Shown one piece after another: positions 34,935 to 44,612 of a stretch of DNA of 64,000 bases. Where the stretch lies: positions 62,001 to 126,000 of the forward strand of contig NZ_JAHSPG010000015.1 in the NCBI RefSeq assembly GCF_019130065.1, given 5' to 3'. The notes below the pieces were generated by a model. The model saw nothing but the letters and a program-made list of their open reading frames with translations. It had not been told where the DNA came from and searched no databases. Every line of letters starts with the position of its first letter. The first letter of the stretch is position 1. This stretch comes from Pinibacter aurantiacus. Lineage in GTDB: Bacteria; Bacteroidota; Bacteroidia; Chitinophagales; Chitinophagaceae. The translations under genes were made by a program, and so were the position numbers.

Positions 34935-35426
34935 TTAAAAACTTAACTCAAAACTTTTCTCCACTGGCTGCAAACACTGGCGAAGATTGCAGGTTTGGTA
35001 ATACAGACCCGCATTGATCTTGCCCGTTTTCGCACTTGCAGCTTTTACCGCCTTTTGAATGAACACTGCTTCGGTCTCGTAGATCAACACACCGGGGTCA
35101 TTTACGGTAGTCGTTGGCTCTGTTGCTTGCCATTTGCCCACTGCGTGTACATTGTCAGGCAATTGCAAAATGTGATCTATAGGTATGTAAGGCATATTAT
35201 CCGGCACATAAGAATAGATGTGCCATCCCGGTGCGATTGCAACTTTTACAATAACGGCAATGCTATCATCGCTGTTTACTATTTGCGCATTCAATGTTAC
35301 AGGCTGCTGCTGACTCGGCATATCGCATTTCAATTGCTTTGCGGCGTCCGCTATTTTTTTATCGAAACCACTTTGCGCATTGGCAAACAATACCGGAAGC
35401 AACAATGCTATAAGAATCGTTTTCAT
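34935..35426 (-). CDS. Stand-alone DsbD N-terminal domain protein
   Basis: 163 residues with a signal peptide ending near LFANAQSG. The rest is an immunoglobulin-like nDsbD domain (IAPGWHIYSYVP, TYETEAVFIQ-like strand) with the redox Cys pair in YQTCNLRQCLQPVEK. In DsbD this domain passes electrons from the membrane core to periplasmic thioredoxins, but here there is no membrane core or gamma domain. Its start codon overlaps the previous stop by one base (TGATG), implying coupled translation with the 503-residue unknown protein. Confidence 0.85.
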   Translation of the reverse strand: MKTILIALLLPVLFANAQSGFDKKIADAAKQLKCDMPSQQQPVTLNAQIVNSDDSIAVIVKVAIAPGWHIYSYVPDNMPYIPIDHILQLPDNVHAVGKWQATEPTTTVNDPGVLIYETEAVFIQKAVKAASAKTGKINAGLYYQTCNLRQCLQPVEKSFELSF

Positions 35427-36937
35427 CAGTTATACGTATTGATCATGAATCTGTATCCGTTCGTTTCCGAGAAATATAATTTGCTTCTGTTTTTTGCAAT
35501 CCATTTCTTCCACTCTTTTGCAGTGGTGAAATTTTCTGCGGTGTATTTTTTCAATACGCTCAAAGCAAGAGCCGGATCGTTGTTATCTTCCATCATTTTA
35601 ACACAAGTATCAAGTAGTTTGATGCTGTGATTGGAAACGCCAATCTTTTGAACAGAAGAGTCAATGGTATAGTCGTAAAAAGCCGCAGCATCACAATACA
35701 CATAGTCGAGGTTGTCATTGATGTATTTTTGAAATCCCGTTACATCGTTTCCAAACGTTGCAGCATATTTTCCCATGATGCGTGTTGTAAACTCTTCCCA
35801 TGTTGAAATTGCTTCCTCTCTGCCGATATACATCAACGATTCCTCTTCAGATGATGTTAATGTTTTACCTGCTGCTTTTTTCTCGTCTAGTTCTTTTTTT
35901 CGCTTCGCGTTTTGCGTGTTGAAATCTTTGATCATTGCAACGTAATCATCATACTTTGCTCTCGTCAGTTCTTTCGGTATTTCTCTCACCTGGTCAGTCG
36001 TCGCCATGGTTTGGTTATACTTTTTTGTAATTGCCATTTTACCGTCAAACTGTTTCATGTACGCTACAACATTTACAAATACTTTCTGTGCTTCGTCCGT
36101 CATGTCAGCCGGAGAAGAACCAAATCCCCACAAAAAGAAATTACCATGCCTGCCCAAGGCCACTGCAGTAACATCTTTCTGACACACGCCGCTTGAAATC
36201 ACTTCAGCATCGGGCCCTTCTGTAAACCTGCTTCCGCGTGACACAAGGCCGATCCTGCATTCGCCATCCAGATACCCTGTTTTATCTACTCTCCACATGG
36301 GTAATTGCTTAGGCATAGTATCTCCGGATGAATAATGAAAAATACCATCGGGTGTGTTCTTCATCACCATTGTTGGAGAAACTTTGTTAATCGGCCCTTT
36401 GAAAATGGGATGTTGCAAGTTCATGTGGTGTGCATCTGCATCGAGGCATAAACACAACCAGTCAAGTTTCAAACCAATTCTATCGCCCATTTCATTCGCT
36501 GTACTCGCAATAAAAACAACGGGCTTCGAAAAATTATCCGGAAGATATCTCGCCGACACATACTTGGTTGTTCTACCATTGGCATCGGTGTCTTGTCTCG
36601 TAGGTTCTAATTCTTTTGTTTTAAAATCAAAAATGGTAACATCATAAGGATCAGAATCAGAAGGCTTCCAATCTCTGCAATCTATTGTTGCCACTTCTGT
36701 GAAATACTGGCTCAGCAATGCTTTGAACGCAGGCATCCGAACCGGGTATTCTTTTGCAAAAAGTTCTTTGCTCATCATGCCGGGATAAGAGCGCTTAGAT
36801 TCGGGCATTTGCTTAGATGGATCATAGCCTACAAACAGGACCTTCATTTTGGCCTTTGCAACTGTTTGAGCGGAAAGTTGTCCGCCCAAGCAAATGACAG
36901 CAACAGCCAAAATCAATTTTATGATTCTATGTTTCAT
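35426..36937 (-). CDS. Exported protein of unknown function, ThuA-like N-domain
   Basis: 503 residues, signal peptide cleaved near QLSAQTVAK. I do not recognise the family with certainty. The first half resembles a class I glutamine-amidotransferase/ThuA-like fold: KMKVLFVGYDPSKQMP, VTIFDFKTKELEPTRQD and FLWGFGSSPADMTDEAQKVF, the last typical of secreted proteins with that fold. The second half is helical and charged (NAKRKKELDEKKAAGKTL). Position between TlpA-like and nDsbD genes, with translational coupling to the latter, suggests a role in the same import or redox process. No catalytic residues could be assigned. Confidence 0.75.
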   Translation of the reverse strand: MKHRIIKLILAVAVICLGGQLSAQTVAKAKMKVLFVGYDPSKQMPESKRSYPGMMSKELFAKEYPVRMPAFKALLSQYFTEVATIDCRDWKPSDSDPYDVTIFDFKTKELEPTRQDTDANGRTTKYVSARYLPDNFSKPVVFIASTANEMGDRIGLKLDWLCLCLDADAHHMNLQHPIFKGPINKVSPTMVMKNTPDGIFHYSSGDTMPKQLPMWRVDKTGYLDGECRIGLVSRGSRFTEGPDAEVISSGVCQKDVTAVALGRHGNFFLWGFGSSPADMTDEAQKVFVNVVAYMKQFDGKMAITKKYNQTMATTDQVREIPKELTRAKYDDYVAMIKDFNTQNAKRKKELDEKKAAGKTLTSSEEESLMYIGREEAISTWEEFTTRIMGKYAATFGNDVTGFQKYINDNLDYVYCDAAAFYDYTIDSSVQKIGVSNHSIKLLDTCVKMMEDNNDPALALSVLKKYTAENFTTAKEWKKWIAKNRSKLYFSETNGYRFMINTYN

Positions 36938-37000
36938 TTTATTTTCTGTGTTTAAAGTGTTACACCCATTTAGTTATGTCATCAGTTTTGATGCTTAACA

Positions 37001-37062
37001 AGGCTTCAACAAGCTCTGTCTGACAATCCGCTCACGCTGTCAGGCTGAGCTTGTCGAAGCCT
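37001..37062. repeat. Inverted repeat of the GACAAGCTCAGCCTGACA type
   Basis: Left arm 37001-37025 and right arm 37038-37062 match in 22 of 25 positions around a 12-nt loop, giving a long stable hairpin. It ends six bases before the TlpA-like stop codon at 37069. The right arm is identical to 45382-45406. Confidence 0.9.
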
Positions 37063-37068
37063 CTGCTG

Positions 37069-38154
37069 TTAATTCAAAACCTGGTCAAGCTTTTGCTGTA
37101 GCATTGCTCCGCGCACATCTTTTGCAATTATTTTTCCGGAAGGATCAACTAGAAGATTGCTCGGTATGCCTTGTATTCCATAGTAAGTGGAGAGTTCATT
37201 TTTCCAACCCTTAAGGTCGGAAACCTGTGTCCATGGCATTTTATCGGCAATCACTGCTTTCTTCCAGTTGGCCGATTTGTCATCGAGTGACACGCCTACT
37301 ACTGTGAAATTCTTGTCTTTGTATTTATCGTATGCCTTGAGCACATTTGGATTTTCTGCTCTGCATGGTCCGCACCAGCTCGCCCAAAAATCAATCAGCA
37401 CATATTTACCTTTAAATGCAGAAAAATGAACAGGCACGCCACTTGTGTCAGCTTGTGTAAAATCGATCACTTCACTGCCGATGGCACTTCTTTTCAAAAT
37501 GTCCATTCGCTCAGTAAGCATTTTACCACTTGCAGTTGCAATGGCTTTTGCACTAAGCTGATCGTATAGTTTTTTCACCTCACTGTAATCCATGCCGTAT
37601 GATGCTCTGGAGGAAACAAGATACATGCTGTAATAGCTGCCTGGGTGTGCAGCAATGTATTTCGCCGCTCTCTCATTCTTTTGAGTCTTTATGTCTTTCA
37701 ATTTTGTTTCCAGAGCAGCTTGTTCTTCTTCGCTTACATGTCCATACTTCTGATATAACGGACTTTCCTGATCGCTAAGATCTTTGATGGACGCTTCGAA
37801 AGCATTCGCTTCGTCCTGCATTTTAGAGCCGGTGATCTTGTAAGAATCTACAGAATCACCAATGCCTGTAATTGATATTTTTCCTTTGTCCGCAAAAAAC
37901 GGATACGCCCTGTTTGGCAAAAAAAGATACACTTGTGTAGGCTCGGCAATATTTGTTTTCCACACAAACTTTCCGTCAACCACTTTTACAGTGTCTGTCT
38001 TGCGTGTTGAACCATCAGCGTATGCGAATTGGATATTTTCGGCTTTTAAACCTTTCAGGTTACCATTCACCGTTGTGCTTTGCGCTGTAGCGGATTGTAT
38101 GGATGCACATGTTGCGATTGTTATAAGCAACTTGCCTTTTATTCCTTTTATCAT
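37069..38154 (-). CDS. TlpA-like thiol-disulfide protein (WCGPC)
   Basis: 361 residues, signal peptide before QSTTVNG. N-terminal DUF4369 domain (VNGNLKGLKAENIQFAYADG), helical middle, and a C-terminal thioredoxin fold (about 225-361) with DFWASWCGPCRAENPNVL and the cis-Pro GIQGIPSNLLVD. It probably reduces or isomerises disulfides in the periplasm. It follows SusD by 21 nt, placing it firmly in the SusC/SusD operon. Confidence 0.9.
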   Translation of the reverse strand: MIKGIKGKLLITIATCASIQSATAQSTTVNGNLKGLKAENIQFAYADGSTRKTDTVKVVDGKFVWKTNIAEPTQVYLFLPNRAYPFFADKGKISITGIGDSVDSYKITGSKMQDEANAFEASIKDLSDQESPLYQKYGHVSEEEQAALETKLKDIKTQKNERAAKYIAAHPGSYYSMYLVSSRASYGMDYSEVKKLYDQLSAKAIATASGKMLTERMDILKRSAIGSEVIDFTQADTSGVPVHFSAFKGKYVLIDFWASWCGPCRAENPNVLKAYDKYKDKNFTVVGVSLDDKSANWKKAVIADKMPWTQVSDLKGWKNELSTYYGIQGIPSNLLVDPSGKIIAKDVRGAMLQQKLDQVLN

Positions 38155-38175
38155 AAATTATTGAATTGATATTTT

Positions 38176-39648
38176 TTAAAAACTTGGTATTGGAAAAACG
38201 ACTTTAGGATCGTCCGGCTGAATGGTCATTGCCTGTCCGTTATTGTCTGCTGCTGTTCTTGTCATGGGCAAACCGTTGCGGAAATAATCATAACTCGAAT
38301 GGCCCTCAAACGCAAGCTCTATGCGCCTTTCCTTAAGCACTGCTGCCAATACAGCTGCGTCTGACAGGTTATCAATATCAGATGCCGGTAACCCTGCACG
38401 CGTATGTATTTTTTTAAGATCCGCTCTTGCCTGGGTAAAATCACCTGCCTTTGCTGATGCCTCTGCCCTGTTGAGATACACTTCACCCAAACGGAAATAT
38501 ATGTTTGGCGCATAAGTAATCCATGCCATGTTCAGGCAAAGCCATTTGGTTGTTTCTGTGTAGCCGGATGCATCGTTCATCTTCAAAAACGAACCGCGCA
38601 CATCGCCCGCTGCAATGATGGACTTGAAGTTTGCCGATGGCAAAAAAGTTGCCCCCACATCACTGCCGTAATAATTAACGTAGTGAAACTCCTGCCCCAT
38701 CTCGCTGCCACCCTGCGCGTTATCATATGCCCAAATAATTTCGTGGTTACTGGCAAAAGATGATTTACCCAGATCTCCAAACTCATCGTCTCCAAACATT
38801 TTGATATAATCCGCGCCAGTTGCCAGGGAATATTTGCCGTTGCTTTGATCAATAACGCTGTCTGCGTAAGTCGCAGCAGCATCATTGAAAGTTTTATCAG
38901 GGCTTGTGGTAGTGCCACCCATGTAGAGATAAACTCTCGACAACAGGGACCATGCTGCTGCGGTGTTTGCAAAACTGTTTGTTTTTGTTACAGGAGCTTT
39001 CATTAGTTGCGCGGCTTGCTGCAGGTCCGCTATAATGAAGTCATACACTTCTTTTACAGTAGAGGGTGCTGGATTATCACTTATACTGCTGCTCTTTTTG
39101 ATTGGTACGCCAGAGCTGGTTGCAGCATTTTGATAATATGGTTTGCCATAGATCCTGATGAGGTTGAAATAGGTAAACGCACGCAGGAAAATGTTTTCGC
39201 CTTTTGCGTAAAGAAATTTGTTTTTGTCTGCGGCCGTCAATGAAGTGAAGCCGCCGGTTTCAAATGCCTGCATACCTTCTAAAGTGGTGTTCACGCTCAC
39301 GATGATTTGAAACGAACCGCGATAAAAGTCAGAGCTGTAGCCAGATGCAGCGGCAGGGCTGTTTTGAAAGAAATAAGCATCGGTTTCCTTTGAAACGGGA
39401 CCAAACTGTTGAAGGGTAACGTTATTACCGCGGCCCTCAGAGATATTAAGCCCCGGCAGGTCATATGGCTTGAAGTTTCCACTTGATGCAAGCAAAGTAT
39501 AATTACCAACAGTTGTTTCGATTATGCCCGCAAGAGAAGACAATTCTCCTTCTGCGCTTACCTTCGTAAGGGGTTTTATGGCGTCTATCTGTTTGTTACA
39601 GGATGCCACGATCAGAGATAAAAATATGATGACGAATAGCTTGTTCAT
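38176..39648 (-). CDS. SusD/RagB-family lipoprotein
   Basis: 490 residues. Signal MNKLFVIIFLSLIVASC gives lipid anchor Cys17. SusD features: KGENIFLRAFTYFNLIRIYG near residue 155, NIYFRLGEVYLNRAEASAKAG and VLKERRIELAFEGHSSYDYF near the C-terminus. It starts 23 nt after SusC and pairs with it. RagB is known to bind peptides, and TlpA-like genes downstream make peptides a reasonable guess for the ligand here as well. Confidence 0.93.
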   Translation of the reverse strand: MNKLFVIIFLSLIVASCNKQIDAIKPLTKVSAEGELSSLAGIIETTVGNYTLLASSGNFKPYDLPGLNISEGRGNNVTLQQFGPVSKETDAYFFQNSPAAASGYSSDFYRGSFQIIVSVNTTLEGMQAFETGGFTSLTAADKNKFLYAKGENIFLRAFTYFNLIRIYGKPYYQNAATSSGVPIKKSSSISDNPAPSTVKEVYDFIIADLQQAAQLMKAPVTKTNSFANTAAAWSLLSRVYLYMGGTTTSPDKTFNDAAATYADSVIDQSNGKYSLATGADYIKMFGDDEFGDLGKSSFASNHEIIWAYDNAQGGSEMGQEFHYVNYYGSDVGATFLPSANFKSIIAAGDVRGSFLKMNDASGYTETTKWLCLNMAWITYAPNIYFRLGEVYLNRAEASAKAGDFTQARADLKKIHTRAGLPASDIDNLSDAAVLAAVLKERRIELAFEGHSSYDYFRNGLPMTRTAADNNGQAMTIQPDDPKVVFPIPSF

Positions 39649-39671
39649 GTTAAATGTTTTTTGACGTTTAA

Positions 39672-42600
39672 CTAAAAAGTTAACTGTATACCAAAATTGT
39701 ATTTGCGTGGAATACCCAGACGAAAAGAAGACTGGCCAAAATCCTGCGCTTCTCCTACTGAAGGACCTTCAGGGTTTGAAGCAACAATTGATTTTGAGTA
39801 AATGGTGTAAAGGTTATCTCCACTAAAATAGAAGGTACAGTTGCTTAGCTTCAATTTACTCAGCGTAGCTGCAGGTAAATCATAGCTTAACCGCACACTG
39901 CGAAGGGAAGCATTGCTTGCATCATGAATATATTTACCAGATCCATAGTAAGAGGTATTTGCCTGGTAGTATATCCATGGCTCAGTGGCATTGGTTTGTC
40001 CCGGCGTTGTCCAAACTGTTTGATTGTTTCTGTATTTTAACTGGTTAAAATCTGCCGGTGATGTTCCCTGGTTCTGTTGGGCCAACCCATCGCTCATCAC
40101 ATATTTCAGAGCATAGGTAATGAGAATATTTAACGAGAATTGTTTGTATGTAAATGAGTTGGTCAACCCGCCATAATATTTCGGCTGAAATGAGCCCATT
40201 GTCTGGTTCTGCCTGTTGTCTACCGCCGCGCCAGCTTCTGCAACTGTATTCACATACTCCACACCAGTCTTGGAACCGCTGCCATCAAAAATCAATTTTT
40301 CAAAAAGAGGCTTTCCTGTTTGTGGATCTACACCTGCATACTTTACGGCCTTTAACGCATTGATGTCATCTCCCTTGTTAAGATAATAGCCGGTAGAGCC
40401 CCAACCTTGCGCAAGAGAATCATTTGCTACGCTAAGAATTTTGTTTACGTTATGGCTGAAGTTGAACGAAGCGCTCCACTGAAAATTCTTACGATTAATA
40501 ATCCGCGCATTCATCAATACTTCAATACCGCGGTTTTGAACGCTCGCAACGTTTTGCCATTGCGTTGGGAATCCATATGTCGGAGGTAACGTCACTTTCT
40601 GCAGCAGGTCCTCAGAACGGCGGTTGTAGGCATCCACTGTTACATCCAGTTTCTTAAATATAGTAAAGTCAATACCGCCACTTAATATTTTGGTTACTTC
40701 CCACTTCAAATTAGGATTACCCAATACAGATATGGTTGCACCTCCTTGTCCGCTGTATAAGGTGCGAGGGTCGTATAAGGTTTGCGTAAGGAAGTTGTCA
40801 CCAAGCTGCGAGCCCGTGGTACCGTAGCTTCCGCGCAGTTTGAGATTATCCACCCAGCTTACATTTCTCATGAAGTTTTCCTTGCTCACAATCCAAGCAG
40901 CTCCACCGGAATAGAAGTTTCCATAACGGTTGTCTGCACCGAAACTACTTGATGCGTCGGAGCGAACAGAACCGCTGACTGTGTACTTGTCTTTGTAGGT
41001 GTACCCCACTTCGCCAAATGCAGAGAACAATGCCTTTACATCTTTACCGCCTTCTACGTTGCCAGATTTTGTTTGAGGGATGCCGTAGATAGAAAAATCG
41101 TATTCAGCACCTACTTGCCTTGCCAAAGAAATTTGTGGGTAGCCGGCTCTCACCTGGTTAACATTGGTTGTAGTGTAATCGTTGGTGGTTTGTCCATATT
41201 CCATTGCCACCAATGCTCTTAAGGCATGGTCACCAAATTTCTTTCGGAAGTTCAATTGGTTCGAGGTCAGGTAATTGGAAAGATTGTTTGTATTCGTTCC
41301 CAAAAATCCTTGTGGAGCATACCATGTTCCACTACCTGAGTAGGTCCTCACGTCGACGTACTTTTGATTCTTGGAATAATTAAGGCTGCCCGAGTTGGTG
41401 CTGGAAATGCTTAACCAGTCAGTAATGCGGTAATCAAGTCTTACAGATCCGGAAAACAACTGCGATTGAATTGTATAGAAATTGTACATCTTGTTAAACA
41501 GCGGATTGTCTGTAACTACGTTTGCGCCATCCAACTTGTAGTTGAGCGTTTGGGTGATGTTGCCGTTCGCATCATAAGGATTGGCCCATGGGATCATTGA
41601 ATAATATGTGGTCACATTTCCATCTGGGTCGCGCTTGCCGTTGTTCAGAATGCCGTTTAATGCAACACCCAGTGAAAGCCTGTCTGTCAAACGTGTATCG
41701 AGGTTCATCCTGAAGGTTCCTCTTATCAAACTATTTTGCACACCTGTTGCTTTCTCATTGTAATAGGTACCGCCAAAATAATATTTTGTTCTGTCGTTAC
41801 CGCCGCTGGCCGCCAGGTTGGCTTCCATTGTTCGGCTTGGCATAAACGTAAACCTCGACCAGTCATAACCATTCGCAACAGCTTCCTGTGTTGGAAGCTT
41901 GTACTTGAGATAGTCTTCCACAGTTGGATACCGGGGAGAAAGACTTGCCTGGTTAACACCATAATCTGCTGTGTAATATTGTTTTTGATAGTCGTAAAGC
42001 TCCTGCGCATTCATGAACTTCATCGTTCCCTGGTTTGGTTGATTGAAGCCATATTTTGCTTCAACACTTAAACGGGGCTTTACGTCACGCCCTCTTTTCG
42101 TGGTTACAACAATTACACCCGCTGCGGCCCTGGAACCGTACACAGCAGTTGCCGCAGCATCTTTCAACACAGTAATGTCCTGTATTTCCTGCGCAGTTAC
42201 CAACTCTTTTAAGTTTTGGTTGGGCATGATCACGCCATCCAATACGATAAGCGGACCGTAGTTCAACGCAGGCATTACAAATTCATTCACCTGGTCAACG
42301 CCCACACCGGCAATACTACTCTGGCCGCGTAAAAATATTTGCCCACCTGAACTTGTTGGGTCTCCTGCATTTTGTTCGGATATGTAAATGCCCGTCGTAC
42401 GGCCTTTTAAAAGCGATGTAGGGTCAGATGTTGTGAGCCCCTTTCTCAGCTCATCTCCTGAAATCCTTTGCACAGAACCTGTGATCTCACCTGTTTTCTT
42501 AGAACTATATCCTGTTGAAATAACAATTTCTTTTTCTTCTACCGGCACCAGTTCCATCATGAAACTCAGGCTCACCGGCTCATTCGACACGGTTACTTTC

Positions 42601-43217
42601 TTTGTAATTTTTGAATACCCAACACTTGAAATCTCCAGTGTATAGTTTCCCGCAGGTACATTGGGAAACACAAATACGCCGCTTTCATTGGTACTTGTTC
42701 CAATGTTCAGTGGCTTCAAATTTACTGAGGCACTAGCCAGCGGCGCTCCCTTATCGCCTACAATTCTTCCGCGAATATCGAACGCGGCAGCTGCCTCAAT
42801 GGGAGGCTCCGCCGAAACGGCGGGGCGCGTGTACACCACTCTGTTCGGGTCCTGGCGGGATATGATGATCGTTTTGTTTTGGAAACTATACCTCAATGAT
42901 TGATTGAGGAGAATTGCATCGAGGAACTTATCGATTGACAAATTCTCTGCTTTGATTGAAACGGGTTTTGCGTTCTTCAAAATTTCTTCATCGAAGAAAA
43001 ACACGTACCCTGTTTGTTTTTCAACAGCGCTAAAGATTTTTTCGAGAGATTCATTTTTAGCGGAAAGTGTAATTTTTTCCTGGGCCACTCCATTTGCATA
43101 AACATGTAAAGCTGTCGCAAGAATAAGAATAGAAGTCAGCTTCATAACGAGAACAGTTTTGGTAAAGCAGCGGTGTCTCCACCAGACTCTCCGCATGCAG
43201 TTAGCAGTTTTTTGCAT
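39672..43217 (-). CDS. SusC-family transporter with STN signalling domain
   Basis: 1181 residues. After the signal (LTSILILATALHVYANG) comes a secretin/TonB short N-terminal domain (ITLSAKNESLEKIFSAVEKQ, about 48-105), which contacts an anti-sigma factor. It is followed by a carboxypeptidase-regulatory-like fold (GRIVGDKGAPLASASVNL), the plug (IFLRGQSSIAGVG) and the barrel ending NFGIQLTF. The STN domain and the upstream sigma/FecR genes mark a trans-envelope signalling transporter: ligand uptake switches on its own operon. It heads the SusC-SusD-TlpA-unknown-nDsbD-TlpA run. Confidence 0.95.
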   Translation of the reverse strand: MQKTANCMRRVWWRHRCFTKTVLVMKLTSILILATALHVYANGVAQEKITLSAKNESLEKIFSAVEKQTGYVFFFDEEILKNAKPVSIKAENLSIDKFLDAILLNQSLRYSFQNKTIIISRQDPNRVVYTRPAVSAEPPIEAAAAFDIRGRIVGDKGAPLASASVNLKPLNIGTSTNESGVFVFPNVPAGNYTLEISSVGYSKITKKVTVSNEPVSLSFMMELVPVEEKEIVISTGYSSKKTGEITGSVQRISGDELRKGLTTSDPTSLLKGRTTGIYISEQNAGDPTSSGGQIFLRGQSSIAGVGVDQVNEFVMPALNYGPLIVLDGVIMPNQNLKELVTAQEIQDITVLKDAAATAVYGSRAAAGVIVVTTKRGRDVKPRLSVEAKYGFNQPNQGTMKFMNAQELYDYQKQYYTADYGVNQASLSPRYPTVEDYLKYKLPTQEAVANGYDWSRFTFMPSRTMEANLAASGGNDRTKYYFGGTYYNEKATGVQNSLIRGTFRMNLDTRLTDRLSLGVALNGILNNGKRDPDGNVTTYYSMIPWANPYDANGNITQTLNYKLDGANVVTDNPLFNKMYNFYTIQSQLFSGSVRLDYRITDWLSISSTNSGSLNYSKNQKYVDVRTYSGSGTWYAPQGFLGTNTNNLSNYLTSNQLNFRKKFGDHALRALVAMEYGQTTNDYTTTNVNQVRAGYPQISLARQVGAEYDFSIYGIPQTKSGNVEGGKDVKALFSAFGEVGYTYKDKYTVSGSVRSDASSSFGADNRYGNFYSGGAAWIVSKENFMRNVSWVDNLKLRGSYGTTGSQLGDNFLTQTLYDPRTLYSGQGGATISVLGNPNLKWEVTKILSGGIDFTIFKKLDVTVDAYNRRSEDLLQKVTLPPTYGFPTQWQNVASVQNRGIEVLMNARIINRKNFQWSASFNFSHNVNKILSVANDSLAQGWGSTGYYLNKGDDINALKAVKYAGVDPQTGKPLFEKLIFDGSGSKTGVEYVNTVAEAGAAVDNRQNQTMGSFQPKYYGGLTNSFTYKQFSLNILITYALKYVMSDGLAQQNQGTSPADFNQLKYRNNQTVWTTPGQTNATEPWIYYQANTSYYGSGKYIHDASNASLRSVRLSYDLPAATLSKLKLSNCTFYFSGDNLYTIYSKSIVASNPEGPSVGEAQDFGQSSFRLGIPRKYNFGIQLTF

Positions 43218-43284
43218 ACTTTTGGTTTGATTTGGTGATTTAATAAGCAGTCTCGTAAGGACTATTTGATTGCCAGATTTTTCG

Positions 43285-43308
43285 CCGGAAATGTTCCACC
43301 ATTTCCGG
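43285..43308. terminator. Hairpin between FecR and SusC
   Basis: Perfect 9-bp stem CCGGAAATG/CATTTCCGG with a 6-nt loop. The U-tract (TTTTTTC) follows on the plus strand, where there is no gene; on the minus strand only CGAAAAATC follows. As a minus-strand terminator for fecR it is therefore weak; it may attenuate or bind a protein. Confidence 0.45.
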
Positions 43309-43394
43309 TTTTTTCTGGATAAAACTTTTGCTCTTATTTACATATAAGTTGTTTTCGTCAGCAATTTTTCTATGGCTTGTAATTCGCTACCAGT

Positions 43395-44552
43395 CTAGTT
43401 TGTAACAACCAGTGTTCTTCCTTCTACTTTAAAATTCACTTCCACATCTTTTAAAATAGCCAGCACCTGCATCAGGCTGAGATCGCGTGTTATTTTTCCT
43501 CTGAATGTTCTCTGGGAAATGGTCCCTTCGTATTTCACATCCAGGTCGTACCAGCGTGCAAGCTGGCTCACTACCGATTTTAAACCGGCGTGTTCAAAAT
43601 CAAACAAACCGTTTTTCCAGGCCATTACCTGGTCGAGGTTCACATTGTTTACAACCTTAAGCTCACTATTATCCATCGAAGCCTGCTGCCCGGGTTTCAA
43701 CACACAAACCTGCTGGTTGCGTGAAACTTTTACACCACCATCGAGCAACGTGGTGTTGATCTGCGATTCATCTCCATAGGAATTGATATTGAAACGCGTA
43801 CCCAGCACCTGAACGTCCATGTCATTTACTTTTACATGGAAAGGCTTGGTATGGTCTTTGGCAATTTCAAAATAGGCTTCACCGGTGATCGTTACATTTC
43901 TTTCCTTTCCCTTAAATGCTGTGGGATAAGTGATCGAAGATGCTGCATTGAGCCACACCTTGCTACCATCGGGCAATACAAGCTGGTACTGCCTTCCATT
44001 GGGCGTACTCATTGTATTGTATACGGCATCATTCGTTGTGGCATCATCTTTATATATCACGCTGCTATTATGAATGCTAACGGTCGCACTTCCCTGTGTT
44101 GACAATACACCATTGCCAATGCTATCAAGCAATACTTTACTACCATCGGACAAAGTAAGAATTGCACCATCCTTTCCCGGAGGCAGATCATTGTTGGTTT
44201 TTACATTACTTGCCACAGGCTTTTCCGTCTTGCTTTTGTTGATCAGGAAAAATGCCGTTCCACCCACTCCCACGATCAAAATAACAGCCGCTGCATACCG
44301 TACCCAGCGCTTGCCAATCGACCTGACAGGCGTGCGTTCCGTTCGCAAGATCTGGCTTATCACAGGCTCCCAATACATAGGGTCATACGAGGCATCGGGA
44401 GATGTTGATGAGGCCATTTCTTCCAGTTGCATTTGCAACACCTCGTCTTTCTCATTCAGTCTCAGCCATTCAAAAAGTTGTTCAATCTCGTCATCTGTCG
44501 CCTGGTTAGTGGCATACTGACGCACGAGGTAATTAATACGGTTCTCGTCCAT
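43395..44552 (-). CDS. FecR-family anti-sigma factor
   Basis: About 385 residues from the ATG at 44552 (a TTG six codons upstream, 44570, is less likely). The cytoplasmic N-terminus (residues 1-85) would hold the sigma factor; one span VRYAAAVILIVGVGGTAFFL (85-104) crosses the membrane; the periplasmic part has the FecR domain (LPDGSKVWLNAASSITYP, GEAYFEIAKDHTKPFHV) and a C-terminal DUF4974/STN-like domain (LMQVLAILKDVEVNFKVEG). It transmits the signal from the STN domain of the transporter downstream. Confidence 0.94.
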   Translation of the reverse strand: MDENRINYLVRQYATNQATDDEIEQLFEWLRLNEKDEVLQMQLEEMASSTSPDASYDPMYWEPVISQILRTERTPVRSIGKRWVRYAAAVILIVGVGGTAFFLINKSKTEKPVASNVKTNNDLPPGKDGAILTLSDGSKVLLDSIGNGVLSTQGSATVSIHNSSVIYKDDATTNDAVYNTMSTPNGRQYQLVLPDGSKVWLNAASSITYPTAFKGKERNVTITGEAYFEIAKDHTKPFHVKVNDMDVQVLGTRFNINSYGDESQINTTLLDGGVKVSRNQQVCVLKPGQQASMDNSELKVVNNVNLDQVMAWKNGLFDFEHAGLKSVVSQLARWYDLDVKYEGTISQRTFRGKITRDLSLMQVLAILKDVEVNFKVEGRTLVVTN

Positions 44553-44612
44553 TTTGGTTTTTTTAGGCAATTACGTTAAGCAAAGGGATCGCCCCTACGT
44601 TAAGCAGACGCG

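Noticed and set aside
34995-35630. 211-codon open frame on the plus strand
   Set aside because: Antisense to the nDsbD gene and to the end of the 503-residue gene; composition is Phe/Tyr/Arg/Cys-rich, typical of shadow frames.
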